A stretch of DNA of 64,000 nucleotides from G965222505 sp965222505 (GCA_965222505.1 OZ244956.1:5022001-5086000); one strand, 5' to 3'; shown: positions 9,116-17,795, counted from the first letter of the stretch. The notes: a model not told the origin generated them from the letters alone. Program-made: numbers and translations.

Positions 9116-9424
9116 ATGGCGAGCCAAAAAATTCGCATCAAGCTGAAGTCATACGATCATAACCTGATCGACAAAAGCGCTGAGAAAATTATTCGCACGG
9201 TGAAGTCGACCGGCGCCGTCGTAAGCGGCCCGATTCCGCTGCCGACGTTGAAAACGGTTTACACCGTTCTTCGTTCGCCGCACGTTGACAAAAAGAGCCG
9301 GGAGCAGTTCGAAGCCCGCAGCCACAAGCGCCTGATCGACATCCTGTCGACGAGCAGCAAGACCGTGGATGCGTTGATGAAGCTTGAACTGCCGAGTGGT
9401 GTGGATGTCGAAATCAAGGTCTAA
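9116..9424 (+). CDS. rpsJ: 30S ribosomal protein S10
   Basis: S10 is a head protein of the small subunit (NusE in antitermination). Its 102 residues match the family, with KLKSYDHNLID, GPIPLPT and the loop HKRLIDI. It normally starts the S10 operon directly before rplC; here a lipoprotein gene lies in between. Its start is only 5 bases from the right arm of a long inverted repeat, so RNA folding could hide the translation start. Confidence 0.97.
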   Translation: MASQKIRIKLKSYDHNLIDKSAEKIIRTVKSTGAVVSGPIPLPTLKTVYTVLRSPHVDKKSREQFEARSHKRLIDILSTSSKTVDALMKLELPSGVDVEIKV

Positions 9425-9441
9425 TCCCTTTGGATAAAAAC

Positions 9442-9936
9442 ATGTTGATGCAAAAACAAACATACCGGTGGAGCTTGTTGGCGGTACTGACCGCTGGCCT
9501 GTTTTTCGTAGGATGTGACAACAATGCCGATGGCGATGCCGGAGATGCTGCGTTGTTTGTGGGTACCTGGGATGCAGAAACGGTTACGTCCTCAGGTGTA
9601 CCAGGGCTGGAATTGATCGCGCTGATTGGGGGTGAGTTGAAAATCACCTACCAGAGCAACACCTTTCAACTCACGGCTACAGAAGAAGATGGCACCACAG
9701 CCGTCGACATTAGCGGATCGTACAGCGTAGATTCGGATGCACAGACGGTCTCCTATACCGGATCTGACTTGCCCGAACAGGTTGATATGGACTACGGTTT
9801 TCAGAACGAGAACGATCGTTTGGAACTGTCTTTCGATGCCGAAGCGCTCACGGCGCTTGGCCTCGGCTCCATTGGCGATGTTTTGCCGGATGTCTCGGTT
9901 CTGGGTACGCTAAAGGCAACCCTGAATCGACAATAG
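9442..9936 (+). CDS. small lipoprotein inserted in the S10 operon, function unknown
   Basis: This is a 164-residue lipoprotein. The start at ATG 9442 gives a short basic N-terminus, a hydrophobic helix and the lipobox LFFVGC; TTG 9430 and ATG 9448 are alternatives. The mature part (FVGTWDAETVTSSGVPG, then alternating beta-like segments) resembles small lipocalin-like lipoproteins of Bacteroidota, but the similarity is only visual. It starts 17 bases after rpsJ and ends 47 bases before rplC on the same strand, so it must be transcribed with ribosomal genes. I know of no ribosomal role for such a protein. Confidence 0.82.
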   Translation: MLMQKQTYRWSLLAVLTAGLFFVGCDNNADGDAGDAALFVGTWDAETVTSSGVPGLELIALIGGELKITYQSNTFQLTATEEDGTTAVDISGSYSVDSDAQTVSYTGSDLPEQVDMDYGFQNENDRLELSFDAEALTALGLGSIGDVLPDVSVLGTLKATLNRQ

Positions 9937-9983
9937 ATGAAACCCGCTACCCGGTGTAGCACCCTGATTACCAGTAAAGAACA

Positions 9984-10610
9984 ATGGTCGGAATTATTGG
10001 CACAAAGCTCGGAATGACCAGCGTCTTCGATGATGCGGGCAATCACATTCCGTGTACCGTCATCGAGGTGGAGCCTTGCATCGTTACGCAGGTCAAGACC
10101 GAAGACACCGATGGTTACAACGCGGTTCAACTCGGCATGGGCGAGCGCAAGGAAAAACATACCACGAAGGCCCTGATGGGGCACTTCGAAGCCGCTGGCG
10201 CAACGCCCAAGCGGACGGTCATGGAATTTCGGGATTTCGACCTTGACCTCAGCCTTGGCGATGAGGTGAAAGTCGAAGATGTCCTGAACGAAGGGGAACT
10301 GGTCCACGTGACAGGCACCTCCAAAGGGAAAGGCTTTCAGGGGGTCATCAAGCGCCACGGATTTGGTGGTGTAGGGATGGTCACCCACGGCCAGCACAAC
10401 CGTCAGCGTGCCCCCGGCTCCATTGGTCAAGCCTCGTATCCGGCCCGGGTTTTCAAAGGCCAGAAAATGGGTGGCCGGACCGGAAATGCCAGGGTCACAA
10501 CGCAAGACCTGTTGGTCGTGCGCATCCTGCCCGAAAACAATATGGTCCTGCTTAAAGGCGCCGTACCCGGAGCCAAAAAGTCCATCGTAAAGATTACAAA
10601 AGAGATGTAA
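9984..10610 (+). CDS. rplC: 50S ribosomal protein L3
   Basis: L3 is an early 23S rRNA-binding assembly protein; this one has 208 residues. It begins MVGIIGTKLGMT and holds the conserved loop that reaches toward the peptidyl-transferase centre (GSIGQASYPARVFKGQKMGG). It is followed by a heptamer inverted repeat and then rplD. Confidence 0.97.
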   Translation: MVGIIGTKLGMTSVFDDAGNHIPCTVIEVEPCIVTQVKTEDTDGYNAVQLGMGERKEKHTTKALMGHFEAAGATPKRTVMEFRDFDLDLSLGDEVKVEDVLNEGELVHVTGTSKGKGFQGVIKRHGFGGVGMVTHGQHNRQRAPGSIGQASYPARVFKGQKMGGRTGNARVTTQDLLVVRILPENNMVLLKGAVPGAKKSIVKITKEM

Positions 10611-10611
10611 T

Positions 10612-10651
10612 TATTTGTGATTGGTAATCATCAATCACCAATAACCAATAG
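10612..10651. repeat. heptamer inverted repeat (unit TATTGGT/GATTGGT), between rplC and rplD
   Basis: The gap between L3 and L4 reads TATTTGT, GATTGGT, AATCATC and then ATCAATC, ACCAATA, ACCAATA. The right half is the reverse complement of TATTGGT, TATTGGT, GATTGAT. The arms give an imperfect stem of about 17 bases that begins 1 base after the L3 stop and ends 8 bases before the L4 start. Confidence 0.75.
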
Positions 10652-10659
10652 TAAATTCC

Positions 10660-11295
10660 ATGAAGGAGCTTCAGGTATATGCACAGAACGGGTCGGAGAC
10701 CGGGCGTACGGTTTCGTTGGACCCCGGCATTTTCGACATTGAGCCGAACGATCATGTGATCTGGCTCGATGTGCGTTCCGTGCAAGCCAATGCCCGCCAG
10801 GGTACGCACAAGACGAAAGAGCGCGGCGAAGTACGCGGCGGGGGAGCCAAACCCTGGCGTCAGAAAGGGACCGGTCGCGCTCGTGTGGGCACGATTCGCT
10901 CCCCGTTGTGGAGTGGCGGTGGCCGGACTTTCGGCCCGCGTCCGCATGGCTACAACGTGCGTGTGAACCGCAAGACCAAGCAATTGGCCCGTCGGTCTGC
11001 CCTGACCTACAAGGCCCGCGAAGATGCCATTCGTGTGGTAGAGGACTTCCAGATGGAAGCCCCCAAAACCCGTGAGATGGTCGGTATGCTGAACGCGTTG
11101 GAACTGGCAGACAAAAAAGTACTGGTACTTACGGCGGGTCAGGACGCGAACGTGTACAAATCCGGCCGTAACCTGCCCAAGTGCAACGTTCAGGCTGCTT
11201 CTGATGCGTCTACGGTTGAATTGCTCAATGCCCAGGTGATCCTGTGCCAGGAAGGCGCCCTTCAAGTGCTGGCCGATACACTCGGTGATCAGTAA
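10660..11295 (+). CDS. rplD: 50S ribosomal protein L4
   Basis: L4 lines the peptide exit tunnel and in many bacteria represses its own operon. This copy has 211 residues and shows the tunnel loop GGGAKPWRQKGTGRARVG and GGGRTFGPRPHGY. GAAGGAGC just around the start region could act as a ribosome-binding site. rplW follows after 26 bases. Confidence 0.96.
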   Translation: MKELQVYAQNGSETGRTVSLDPGIFDIEPNDHVIWLDVRSVQANARQGTHKTKERGEVRGGGAKPWRQKGTGRARVGTIRSPLWSGGGRTFGPRPHGYNVRVNRKTKQLARRSALTYKAREDAIRVVEDFQMEAPKTREMVGMLNALELADKKVLVLTAGQDANVYKSGRNLPKCNVQAASDASTVELLNAQVILCQEGALQVLADTLGDQ

Positions 11296-11321
11296 GCTCC
11301 TGAAACGTTAAAGATTGCGTT

Positions 11322-11621
11322 ATGCAAGACACAACCATTTTAATTCGCCCGCTGGTGACCGAGAAGATGACGCGGTTGATGGAAGAAGGCCAACATTATG
11401 CCTTCGAAGTCAAACGGAGCGCCAACAAGATCGAGATCCGCAAAGCCCTTGAAGCGCGGTATCCGGACGTCAAGGTCAAGGAAGTCCGTACGATGAACGT
11501 ACGGGGCAAGCGCCGCCGTCAGTTTACCCGGCGCGGCGTGGTGGAAGGCCGTCAACGGTCCTACAAGAAAGCCATTGTAACCTTGGCTGAAGGCGAAATC
11601 GACTTCTTCGAAAACGTGTAA
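11322..11621 (+). CDS. rplW: 50S ribosomal protein L23
   Basis: L23 sits at the tunnel exit and docks trigger factor and SRP. The 99-residue protein has the typical start IRPLVTEKM and the V(R)TMNVRGKRRR loop. It is 10 bases from rplB, so the two are probably translated together. Confidence 0.96.
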   Translation: MQDTTILIRPLVTEKMTRLMEEGQHYAFEVKRSANKIEIRKALEARYPDVKVKEVRTMNVRGKRRRQFTRRGVVEGRQRSYKKAIVTLAEGEIDFFENV

Positions 11622-11631
11622 TTTCGATCCC

Positions 11632-12456
11632 ATGGGAATCAGACAATTAAAACCGAATACGCCGGGCCAGCGCAAGCGCTCCGTAGATAACTTCGAGGAC
11701 ATTACGGCCTCGAAGCCGGAAAAGAGCCTGGTGCGCCCGCTTAAAAAGTCGGGTGGTCGTAACAGCCGGGGCCGCATGACCGTGCGCCACAAAGGCGGCG
11801 GCCACAAGCGCCGGTATCGGGTGATCGACTTCAAGCGCGACAAGCACGATGTGCCGGCACGCGTGGCCACGGTCGAATATGACCCCAACCGCTCGGCCCG
11901 TATTGCCTTGCTGGTGTATGCCGATGGTGAGAAGCGCTACATCATTGCCCCGGATCAACTGAAAGTAGGCATGAAGGTCATTAGCGGCCCCAAGGCCTTG
12001 CCGGAGATCGGGAATGCGATGCAGTTGGCGCGGGTCCCGCTGGGTACGTTTGTCCATGCCGTTGAACTCAAGCCCGGCAAAGGAGCACAACTGGCCCGCT
12101 CTGCCGGGACGTATGTACAGCTTCTGGCCCGTACCGAGAAGTATGCGACGTTGAAGATGCCCTCCGGGGAAGTGCGGCAAGTGCCGGTCTCCTGCATGGC
12201 GACCATTGGCACGACGAGCAACGCCGACCACATGAACATCGACCTCGGTAAGGCTGGGCGCAAGCGCTGGTTGGGTGTTCGGCCCAAGACGCGTGGTGTG
12301 GCAATGAACCCTGTGGATCACCCCATGGGCGGTGGCGAAGGCCGGGCATCCGGTGGGCACCCCCGTTCGCCGTGGGGCCAACCGGCCAAAGGATTCAAAA
12401 CCCGCAAGAAACGAAAAGCCTCAGACAAAATGATTGTGCGTCGGCGCGGGAAATAA
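11632..12456 (+). CDS. rplB: 50S ribosomal protein L2
   Basis: L2 supports subunit joining and the peptidyl-transferase centre. At 274 residues it is full length. NPVDHPMGGGEGRASGGHPRS holds the conserved His (DH) but has Met where most bacteria have His (DHPH); this DHPMGGGEG form is typical of Bacteroidota and relatives and supports the assignment of the organism. Confidence 0.97.
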   Translation: MGIRQLKPNTPGQRKRSVDNFEDITASKPEKSLVRPLKKSGGRNSRGRMTVRHKGGGHKRRYRVIDFKRDKHDVPARVATVEYDPNRSARIALLVYADGEKRYIIAPDQLKVGMKVISGPKALPEIGNAMQLARVPLGTFVHAVELKPGKGAQLARSAGTYVQLLARTEKYATLKMPSGEVRQVPVSCMATIGTTSNADHMNIDLGKAGRKRWLGVRPKTRGVAMNPVDHPMGGGEGRASGGHPRSPWGQPAKGFKTRKKRKASDKMIVRRRGK

Positions 12457-12493
12457 CCGGGTCGTCACCGATCAACGCATAAAGGAATAGCGC

Positions 12494-12778
12494 ATGGCAC
12501 GCTCGCTGAAAAAAGGACCTTTTGTACATCACAAGCTGGCTCGCAAGGTCGAAGTCATGAGTGAAGCCGGCCGCAAACGCGTCATCAAGACGTGGAGCCG
12601 GGCTTCGATGATCACCCCCGATTTTGTGGGGCTTACGTTTGCTGTACACAACGGCAAACAGTTCATCCCCATCTTTGTGACGGAGAACATGGTCGGGCAT
12701 CGGCTGGGTGAATTTGCACCCACACGCACTTTCCGGGGGCACCCCGGTGGTAAGGTGGACAAGCGCGGCCGAAAATAA
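12494..12778 (+). CDS. rpsS: 30S ribosomal protein S19
   Basis: S19 is a 30S head protein that contacts tRNA and S13. It has 94 residues with the conserved MARSLKKGPFV start and the EFAPTRTFRGHPG end. It is followed by an unusually long gap of 106 bases before rplV, which contains a strong hairpin. Confidence 0.97.
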   Translation: MARSLKKGPFVHHKLARKVEVMSEAGRKRVIKTWSRASMITPDFVGLTFAVHNGKQFIPIFVTENMVGHRLGEFAPTRTFRGHPGGKVDKRGRK

Positions 12779-12784
12779 GCTCAT

Positions 12785-12846
12785 GACTTACGCAATCTTC
12801 GGCAAGATGCCGCTCAAGCCTGCCGAGAGATTAAGCGAAGTAAGTC
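12785..12846 (+). promoter_or_regulatory. structured RNA element between rpsS and rplV
   Basis: A long imperfect stem can form: GACTTAC (12785-12791) with GTAAGTC (12840-12846), GC with GC, AATCT (12794-12798) with AGATT (12828-12832), and CGGCA (12800-12804) with TGCCG (12821-12825). CGGCA can instead pair with a nearer TGCCG (12808-12812), giving a tight hairpin with an AGA loop. The two pairings exclude each other, which would suit an attenuator or a protein-binding leader. The element ends 38 bases before rplV. This is read by eye only. Confidence 0.5.
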
Positions 12847-12884
12847 CCTTGATACCTACTTGAATCGCAATCGGATAGTCAATT

Positions 12885-13253
12885 ATGGAAGCCAGAGCGC
12901 ATAGTAAATACGTTCGAAGCTCGCCGCGCAAAATGCGTATCGTCGTGAACGTCGTACGCGGGATGCCGGTCACCGAGGCGCTGAACACGCTGCACTACAT
13001 GCCGCAAAAAGCGGCCCGTTCAGTGGAGCGCACGTTGCAGTCGGCGGTGCACAACCTGTTGGATCGTTACCGTGATGAGCGGGTGGACGAGGAAACGCTG
13101 GTCGTTCGCGCCATCACGGTCGATCAGGCGCCTATGTTTAAGCGGATTCGTCCCGCGCCCCGTGGCCGTGCCCACCGCATTCGTAAGCGCAACAGCCACC
13201 TGACGGTGGTCGTTGGCACGCCGGCTGCGGCTTCAGAAGAAAGCGATTCATAA
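12885..13253 (+). CDS. rplV: 50S ribosomal protein L22
   Basis: L22 lines the exit tunnel opposite L4. It has 122 residues; the core (EARAHSKYVRSSPRKMR to RPAPRGRAHRIRKRNSHLTVVV) is normal and a short acidic tail (AAASEESDS) is added. A strong stem-loop lies in the 106-base gap before it, so L22 may be controlled separately from S19. Confidence 0.96.
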   Translation: MEARAHSKYVRSSPRKMRIVVNVVRGMPVTEALNTLHYMPQKAARSVERTLQSAVHNLLDRYRDERVDEETLVVRAITVDQAPMFKRIRPAPRGRAHRIRKRNSHLTVVVGTPAAASEESDS

Positions 13254-13274
13254 CCTAAACTCAGGAGAAGAACA

Positions 13275-14009
13275 TTGGGTCAGAAAACGCATCCTATCGG
13301 GTTTCGCCTGGGCGTCATACGCGGCTGGGATTCAAACTGGTACACCGACCAGGATTATGCAGCCAAGTTGGTTGAGGATCAAGAGATTCGTGCTTACCTG
13401 CAAGCCCGGCTTAAGCGGGCCGGTCTGAGCCGCGTCGTCATTGAACGGACCCCCAAACGGGTCATCCTGACGCTGCACACCAGCCGTCCGGGCGTTGTGA
13501 TCGGACGCGGTGGGGCCGAGGTCGAGAAACTCCGGGAAGAGCTCAAGAAGCTCACCAACAAGGACATCCAGATCAACATTAACGAGATCAAACGTCCGGA
13601 GTTGGATGCAAGCCTAGTGGCACAGAACATTGCCCAACAACTTGAAGGACGGGTGTCTTTCCGGCGGGCGATGAAGCAAGCCATCACAGCCGCCATGCGG
13701 ATGGGTGCCGAAGGCATCCGGGTTCGTGTAAGCGGGCGCCTGGGGGGTGCTGAAATGAGCCGGTCCGAGCAATACCTGGAAGGGCGGGTCCCGCTCCACA
13801 CGATTCGGGCGGACATTGACTATGCCGAAGGTACGGCCTTCACCATTTATGGCTCTACCGGCGTCAAGGTCTGGATCTTCCGGGGTGAAGTGATCGGTAA
13901 ACCCGACCTGAGCCCGAACGTACAGGCCCAGCAGCGGAAGCAAGTGGCGCAAATGCCGCCGCCTGATCGCCGCCGCCGCCGCCGCCGTCAATCCCGCGAC
14001 AAGAAATAA
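13275..14009 (+). CDS. rpsC: 30S ribosomal protein S3
   Basis: S3 forms the mRNA entry site. The start is TTG 13275, giving MGQKTHPIGFRLG, the family's usual start; AGGAGAAG lies just upstream as a good ribosome-binding site, rare here. The 244-residue protein has the KH domain (VVIGRGGAEVEKLREEL) and a very basic tail with a run of arginines. Confidence 0.96.
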   Translation: MGQKTHPIGFRLGVIRGWDSNWYTDQDYAAKLVEDQEIRAYLQARLKRAGLSRVVIERTPKRVILTLHTSRPGVVIGRGGAEVEKLREELKKLTNKDIQININEIKRPELDASLVAQNIAQQLEGRVSFRRAMKQAITAAMRMGAEGIRVRVSGRLGGAEMSRSEQYLEGRVPLHTIRADIDYAEGTAFTIYGSTGVKVWIFRGEVIGKPDLSPNVQAQQRKQVAQMPPPDRRRRRRRQSRDKK

Positions 14010-14052
14010 CCCAGCCCGGCGTATTACGCCTGGATAAACGACGAGCATTGCC

Positions 14053-14490
14053 ATGTTAATGCCCAAACGTACCAAGTACCGCAAGATGCAGAAAGGCCGC
14101 ATGAAAGGAAATGCGAGCCGTGGTACACGGATCACCTTTGGAAACTTCGGGATCAAGGCCCTGGAATCGGCCTGGATTACTAGCCGGCAGATTGAGGCCG
14201 CGCGTATTGCCATGACCCGTAACATGAAACGGGCTGGCAAGGTCTGGATTCGGATCTTCCCGGATAAGCCGATTACCAAGAAGCCCGCCGAAACCCGGAT
14301 GGGGAAAGGGAAAGGCTCGCCCGAATACTGGGTGGCTGTCGTAAAGCCTGGCCGCATCATGTTTGAGGTGGGTGGGGACGTGTCGGAGGAATTGGCCAAG
14401 GAGTCCATGCGGCTGGCCCAGCAGAAACTCCCGATCAAAACCAAATTTGTGGTTCGCCCAGATTATGTACCGCCTACCCTGGCCCGATAA
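14053..14490 (+). CDS. rplP: 50S ribosomal protein L16
   Basis: L16 contacts the A-site tRNA and is a late assembly protein. It has 145 residues, starts MLMPKRTKYRKMQKGR and holds the conserved MGKGKGSPEYWVAVVKPG loop. rpmC follows closely. Confidence 0.96.
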   Translation: MLMPKRTKYRKMQKGRMKGNASRGTRITFGNFGIKALESAWITSRQIEAARIAMTRNMKRAGKVWIRIFPDKPITKKPAETRMGKGKGSPEYWVAVVKPGRIMFEVGGDVSEELAKESMRLAQQKLPIKTKFVVRPDYVPPTLAR

Positions 14491-14515
14491 AGGGTGGTGA
14501 AAACGACACTTGACC

Positions 14516-14719
14516 ATGAAAGCCAAGGAAATCAGAGACCTGACCACGAAGGAACTTGAGCAGCGCATTACCGACGAACGGTCATCGCTGCAAAACCTGC
14601 GGTTTCAACATGCGATTGCTTCGTTGGAAGACACCGCGGTTCTAAAGTTAAAGCGGCGCGAGATCGCCCGCCTCCAAACCATTTTGCGGGAACGCGCCGC
14701 GAATCAAGCAACATCGTAA
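14516..14719 (+). CDS. rpmC: 50S ribosomal protein L29
   Basis: L29 is a small two-helix protein near the tunnel exit. ATG 14516 gives MKAKEIRDLT, the family's usual start (67 residues); a TTG two codons upstream is less likely. The stop TAA shares its last base with the ATG of rpsQ, so the two are translationally coupled. Confidence 0.95.
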   Translation: MKAKEIRDLTTKELEQRITDERSSLQNLRFQHAIASLEDTAVLKLKRREIARLQTILRERAANQATS

Positions 14720-14973
14720 TGGAACGAAACAGCCGCAAGGAACGGATTGGCCTCGTCGTGAGCGACAAGATGGACAAGACGATTACCGTCTCCATCCAAC
14801 GCCAGGTTCGGCACCCCATCTACGGGAAGTTCGTCAAGAAGTCAACTCGCCTGATGGCGCACGACGAAGAGAATACGGCCCACGCAGGGGATACCGTCCG
14901 CATTATGGAAACCCGCCCGCTTAGCCGCAACAAACGCTGGCGCCTCGTAGAGGTCGTCGAGCGGGCCCGATAG
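14719..14973 (+). CDS. rpsQ: 30S ribosomal protein S17
   Basis: S17 is an OB-fold protein that binds 16S rRNA early. The 84 residues include GLVVSDKMDKTITV and GDTVRIMETRPLSRNKRW. Its ATG overlaps the rpmC stop by one base. Confidence 0.96.
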   Translation: MERNSRKERIGLVVSDKMDKTITVSIQRQVRHPIYGKFVKKSTRLMAHDEENTAHAGDTVRIMETRPLSRNKRWRLVEVVERAR

Positions 14974-15027
14974 TAACCACAGCGTCCGCCGATTTAGACG
15001 GACACTTTCGACGCTTGAGGAACCGTC

Positions 15028-15396
15028 ATGATTCAACAGGAAACCCGACTGGCCGTAGCCGACAACAGCGGTGCCAAGGAAGTACTTTGCATCCGCGTGC
15101 TCGGAGGCAGTGGCCGTCGATATGCCCGTGTAGGCGATAAAATCGTCGTCACCGTCAAATCGGCCTTGCCTAACGGAAACGTGAAGAAAGGCGACGTTTC
15201 TCGGGCAGTCATCGTCCGCACCCGCAAGGAATACCGGCGCAAGGACGGCTCGTACATTCGTTTTGACGAAAACGCAGCCGTGCTCCTCAATGAGGCCGGC
15301 GAACCGCGAGGCACCCGGATTTTCGGACCCGTGGCGCGTGAGCTCCGCGAGAAAGCGTTCATGCGGATCGTATCACTGGCCCCTGAAGTCCTTTAG
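15028..15396 (+). CDS. rplN: 50S ribosomal protein L14
   Basis: L14 lies at the subunit interface. It has 122 residues, starting MIQQETRLAVADNSGAKEV, and the conserved IFGPVARELR near the end. The 54-base gap before it can form a small GTCCG/CGGAC hairpin (14984-15003); AGCGTC/GACGCT is an alternative pairing. Confidence 0.97.
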   Translation: MIQQETRLAVADNSGAKEVLCIRVLGGSGRRYARVGDKIVVTVKSALPNGNVKKGDVSRAVIVRTRKEYRRKDGSYIRFDENAAVLLNEAGEPRGTRIFGPVARELREKAFMRIVSLAPEVL

Positions 15397-15437
15397 CCCG
15401 CCTTCCAACTGACAGGAACACGAACGGAAATCGAAAG

Positions 15438-15824
15438 ATGCCGCGTAGCAAAAATACACTCAAGAAACTGCACGTAAAGAAGGGCGATATGGTGATGCTG
15501 ACCAAAGCCATCACCGCTTCGAAAGCACTACGTGCTGACCGGCCCAAAGGGTATACCGGTAAGATCCTGAAGGTTTATCCGCAAACCGAGCGGGTAATCG
15601 TTGAAGGCGTCAATCTGCGTATTCGGCATACCAAACCCAACCAGACCTACCCGCAAGGCGGGCGGATCGAGCGCGAAATGCCGATCCATGTCTCAAATGT
15701 GATGCCGGTAGACGACAATGGCGATGCGACCCGTGTGGGGCGCAAGGCCATTGTTGATCCGGAATCCGGACGGAGCCGGTGGGTTCGGTACGCCAAAACA
15801 ACCGGTGAAGAACTCGATCACTAG
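15438..15824 (+). CDS. rplX: 50S ribosomal protein L24
   Basis: L24 starts 50S assembly. This copy has 128 residues, longer than the usual 100-110. The KOW motif (HVKKGDMVMLTKA) is followed by an insertion of about ten residues (SKALRADRPKGYTGKI region) and the tail (VGRKAIVDPESGRSRWVRYAKTTGEELDH) is extended. A 108-base gap follows. Confidence 0.95.
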   Translation: MPRSKNTLKKLHVKKGDMVMLTKAITASKALRADRPKGYTGKILKVYPQTERVIVEGVNLRIRHTKPNQTYPQGGRIEREMPIHVSNVMPVDDNGDATRVGRKAIVDPESGRSRWVRYAKTTGEELDH

Positions 15825-15932
15825 CGGTTTGATTTGGAACCTGCACTATACCCTAACGTGCAACTTATTCTGGCAAAAAATATGGATGGCCAGCCGGCCA
15901 AACGCTAGCGCAGCCATCTTACCAACACGCTC

Positions 15933-16499
15933 ATGTATACGCCAAGACTTAAAACCCTCTACCACGACACGGTCGTTCAGGCCCTGACGGAACAGTTTGG
16001 GTACACCAATGTGATGCAGGTCCCGCGTCTCGTCAAGATCGCGGTGAACAAGGGGGTCGGGGAGGCCCCGCAGAACAAGAAGTTGCTCAATGATTCGGTG
16101 GAGGAGATCCGCCAGATCACGGGGCAACAACCGGTGGTGGCCAAAGCCAAGAAGAGTGTTTCCAACTTCAAGATTCGTGAAGGGATGCCGGTGGGCGTGT
16201 TTGTGACGCTGCGTGGGGACCGCATGTACGAATTTATGGACCGGCTCATCACCCTGGCTCTGCCGCGTGTACGGGACTTCCGGGGCATACCGGATCGCAG
16301 TTTTGACGGACGGGGCAACTACACGCTCGGCGTTCGTGAACAAATCATCTTTCCTGAAATCAACATCGACAAGGTCGACCGGATCAGTGGGTTGGACGTT
16401 ACGTTTGTGACGACGGCCCGGACGGACGAGGAAGCCTACGCCTTGCTCAAGGCGCTCGGGATGCCCTTTGTACGTCGGGAAAACAGTCAGGCCGCCTAA
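15933..16499 (+). CDS. rplE: 50S ribosomal protein L5
   Basis: L5 binds 5S rRNA and the P-site tRNA. It has 188 residues with KIAVNKGVGEA, VGVFVTLRGDRMYEF and LGVREQIIFPEI. The 108-base gap before it (15825-15932) holds no ORF; TGGCC-AGC-CGGCCA-like pairing near 15890 is the only structure I noticed. Confidence 0.96.
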   Translation: MYTPRLKTLYHDTVVQALTEQFGYTNVMQVPRLVKIAVNKGVGEAPQNKKLLNDSVEEIRQITGQQPVVAKAKKSVSNFKIREGMPVGVFVTLRGDRMYEFMDRLITLALPRVRDFRGIPDRSFDGRGNYTLGVREQIIFPEINIDKVDRISGLDVTFVTTARTDEEAYALLKALGMPFVRRENSQAA

Positions 16500-16514
16500 G
16501 ACCCAACACGAAGC

Positions 16515-16784
16515 ATGGCTAAGAAAAGCTGGATTGCCCGCGAAAACAAGCGCCGCCGCATGGTGGCCAAATACGCTGAAAAACGGCGCGCCCTGAAAGA
16601 GGCCGGTGATTACGAGGCGTTGCAAAAGCTGCCCCGTGATGCCAGCCCGGTCCGCCTGCGGAACCGTTGTGCCCTCACGGGCCGCTCCCGGGGGTACATC
16701 CGGGACTTCGGTATCTCCCGGATCGTATTTCGAAAAATGGCACACGAAGGCAAATTGCCGGGTGTGCGCAAGGCTAGCTGGTAA
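16515..16784 (+). CDS. rpsN: 30S ribosomal protein S14, zinc-free type
   Basis: S14 is a 30S head protein. At 89 residues it is the long form without the CxxC...CxxC zinc ribbon; only one Cys is present (NRCALTGRSRGY). It is 15 bases after rplE and 22 before rpsH. Confidence 0.96.
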   Translation: MAKKSWIARENKRRRMVAKYAEKRRALKEAGDYEALQKLPRDASPVRLRNRCALTGRSRGYIRDFGISRIVFRKMAHEGKLPGVRKASW

Positions 16785-16806
16785 AAGCTTTACCTGAACA
16801 AAGACT

Positions 16807-17205
16807 ATGAACATCACGGACCCTGTAGCGGACTTCTTGACACGCATTCGCAATGCGCAGCAGGCACGCCACAAACACGTGGATGTGCCCGCTTCCAAGT
16901 TGAAGCGTGCCATGACCCAGATCCTCGTCGATAAAGGCTACGTACGGAAGTATCTCGACGTTGCCGACGGTCGCCAGGGGCTCATCCGCATTTACCTGAA
17001 ATACGACAAAAGTGGCACACCGGCCATTCAGCATTTGCGCCGTGTATCCCGGCCCGGTTTGCGCACGTACGTCGCCTCCACAGAACTCCCGCGTGTCTTG
17101 AATGGACTGGGTATTGCCATCCTGTCCACCTCGAAAGGGGTCATGACCGATAAAGAAGCACGCAAAATCAATGTAGGGGGCGAAGTGTTAGCCTACGTTC
17201 ACTAG
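16807..17205 (+). CDS. rpsH: 30S ribosomal protein S8
   Basis: S8 is a primary 16S rRNA binder and, in many bacteria, represses the spc operon. The 132-residue protein has the typical ends MNITDPVADFLTRIRNAQ and LSTSKGVMTDKEAR. Confidence 0.97.
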   Translation: MNITDPVADFLTRIRNAQQARHKHVDVPASKLKRAMTQILVDKGYVRKYLDVADGRQGLIRIYLKYDKSGTPAIQHLRRVSRPGLRTYVASTELPRVLNGLGIAILSTSKGVMTDKEARKINVGGEVLAYVH

Positions 17206-17237
17206 GCCGCACGCTCCAACGCATGTGAGGAAAAGCA

Positions 17238-17795
17238 ATGTCACGTATTGGCAAATTGCCCATTCAAATTGGCAGCAATGTCTCCATCGACATCAGCGCT
17301 TCGAACCTGGTGGTGGTCAAAGGTCCCAAAGGAGAGATGACGCTGCAAGTCGATCCCGATCTGATCCTCAAGCTAGAGGACGGTACGCTTGAACTCGAAC
17401 GCCCAACCAATCAGCAGCGGCACCGTGCCATGCATGGCCTGTTCCGGTCGCTGATCAACAACATGGTTGTGGGTGTTCGGGACGGCTACCAGAAGAAGCT
17501 GGAAGTACGCGGTGTTGGGTATCGGGCGGAGGTCAAAAACGGGGTTCTTGAACTGGCCCTGGGCTATTCGCACCCGATTTATTTCCTGCCTCCGGATGGG
17601 ATCCAGATTACTGCGGTCACCGAAGGCCGTGGGAAACCTCCCGTAATTACGGTTGACGGCATCGACAAGCAGCTTGTCGGCCAGGTCGCGGCCAAGATCC
17701 GCAGCCTGCGCCCGCCCGAGCCGTATAAAGGTAAGGGTATCCGGTACGTTGACGAGTACGTCCGGCGCAAAGCCGGTAAAACGGCTGGCCGGTAG
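17238..17795 (+). CDS. rplF: 50S ribosomal protein L6
   Basis: L6 is near the factor-binding site of the 50S subunit. It has 185 residues, starts MSRIGKLPI and ends with the conserved PPEPYKGKGIRY region and basic tail. Confidence 0.97.
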   Translation: MSRIGKLPIQIGSNVSIDISASNLVVVKGPKGEMTLQVDPDLILKLEDGTLELERPTNQQRHRAMHGLFRSLINNMVVGVRDGYQKKLEVRGVGYRAEVKNGVLELALGYSHPIYFLPPDGIQITAVTEGRGKPPVITVDGIDKQLVGQVAAKIRSLRPPEPYKGKGIRYVDEYVRRKAGKTAGR

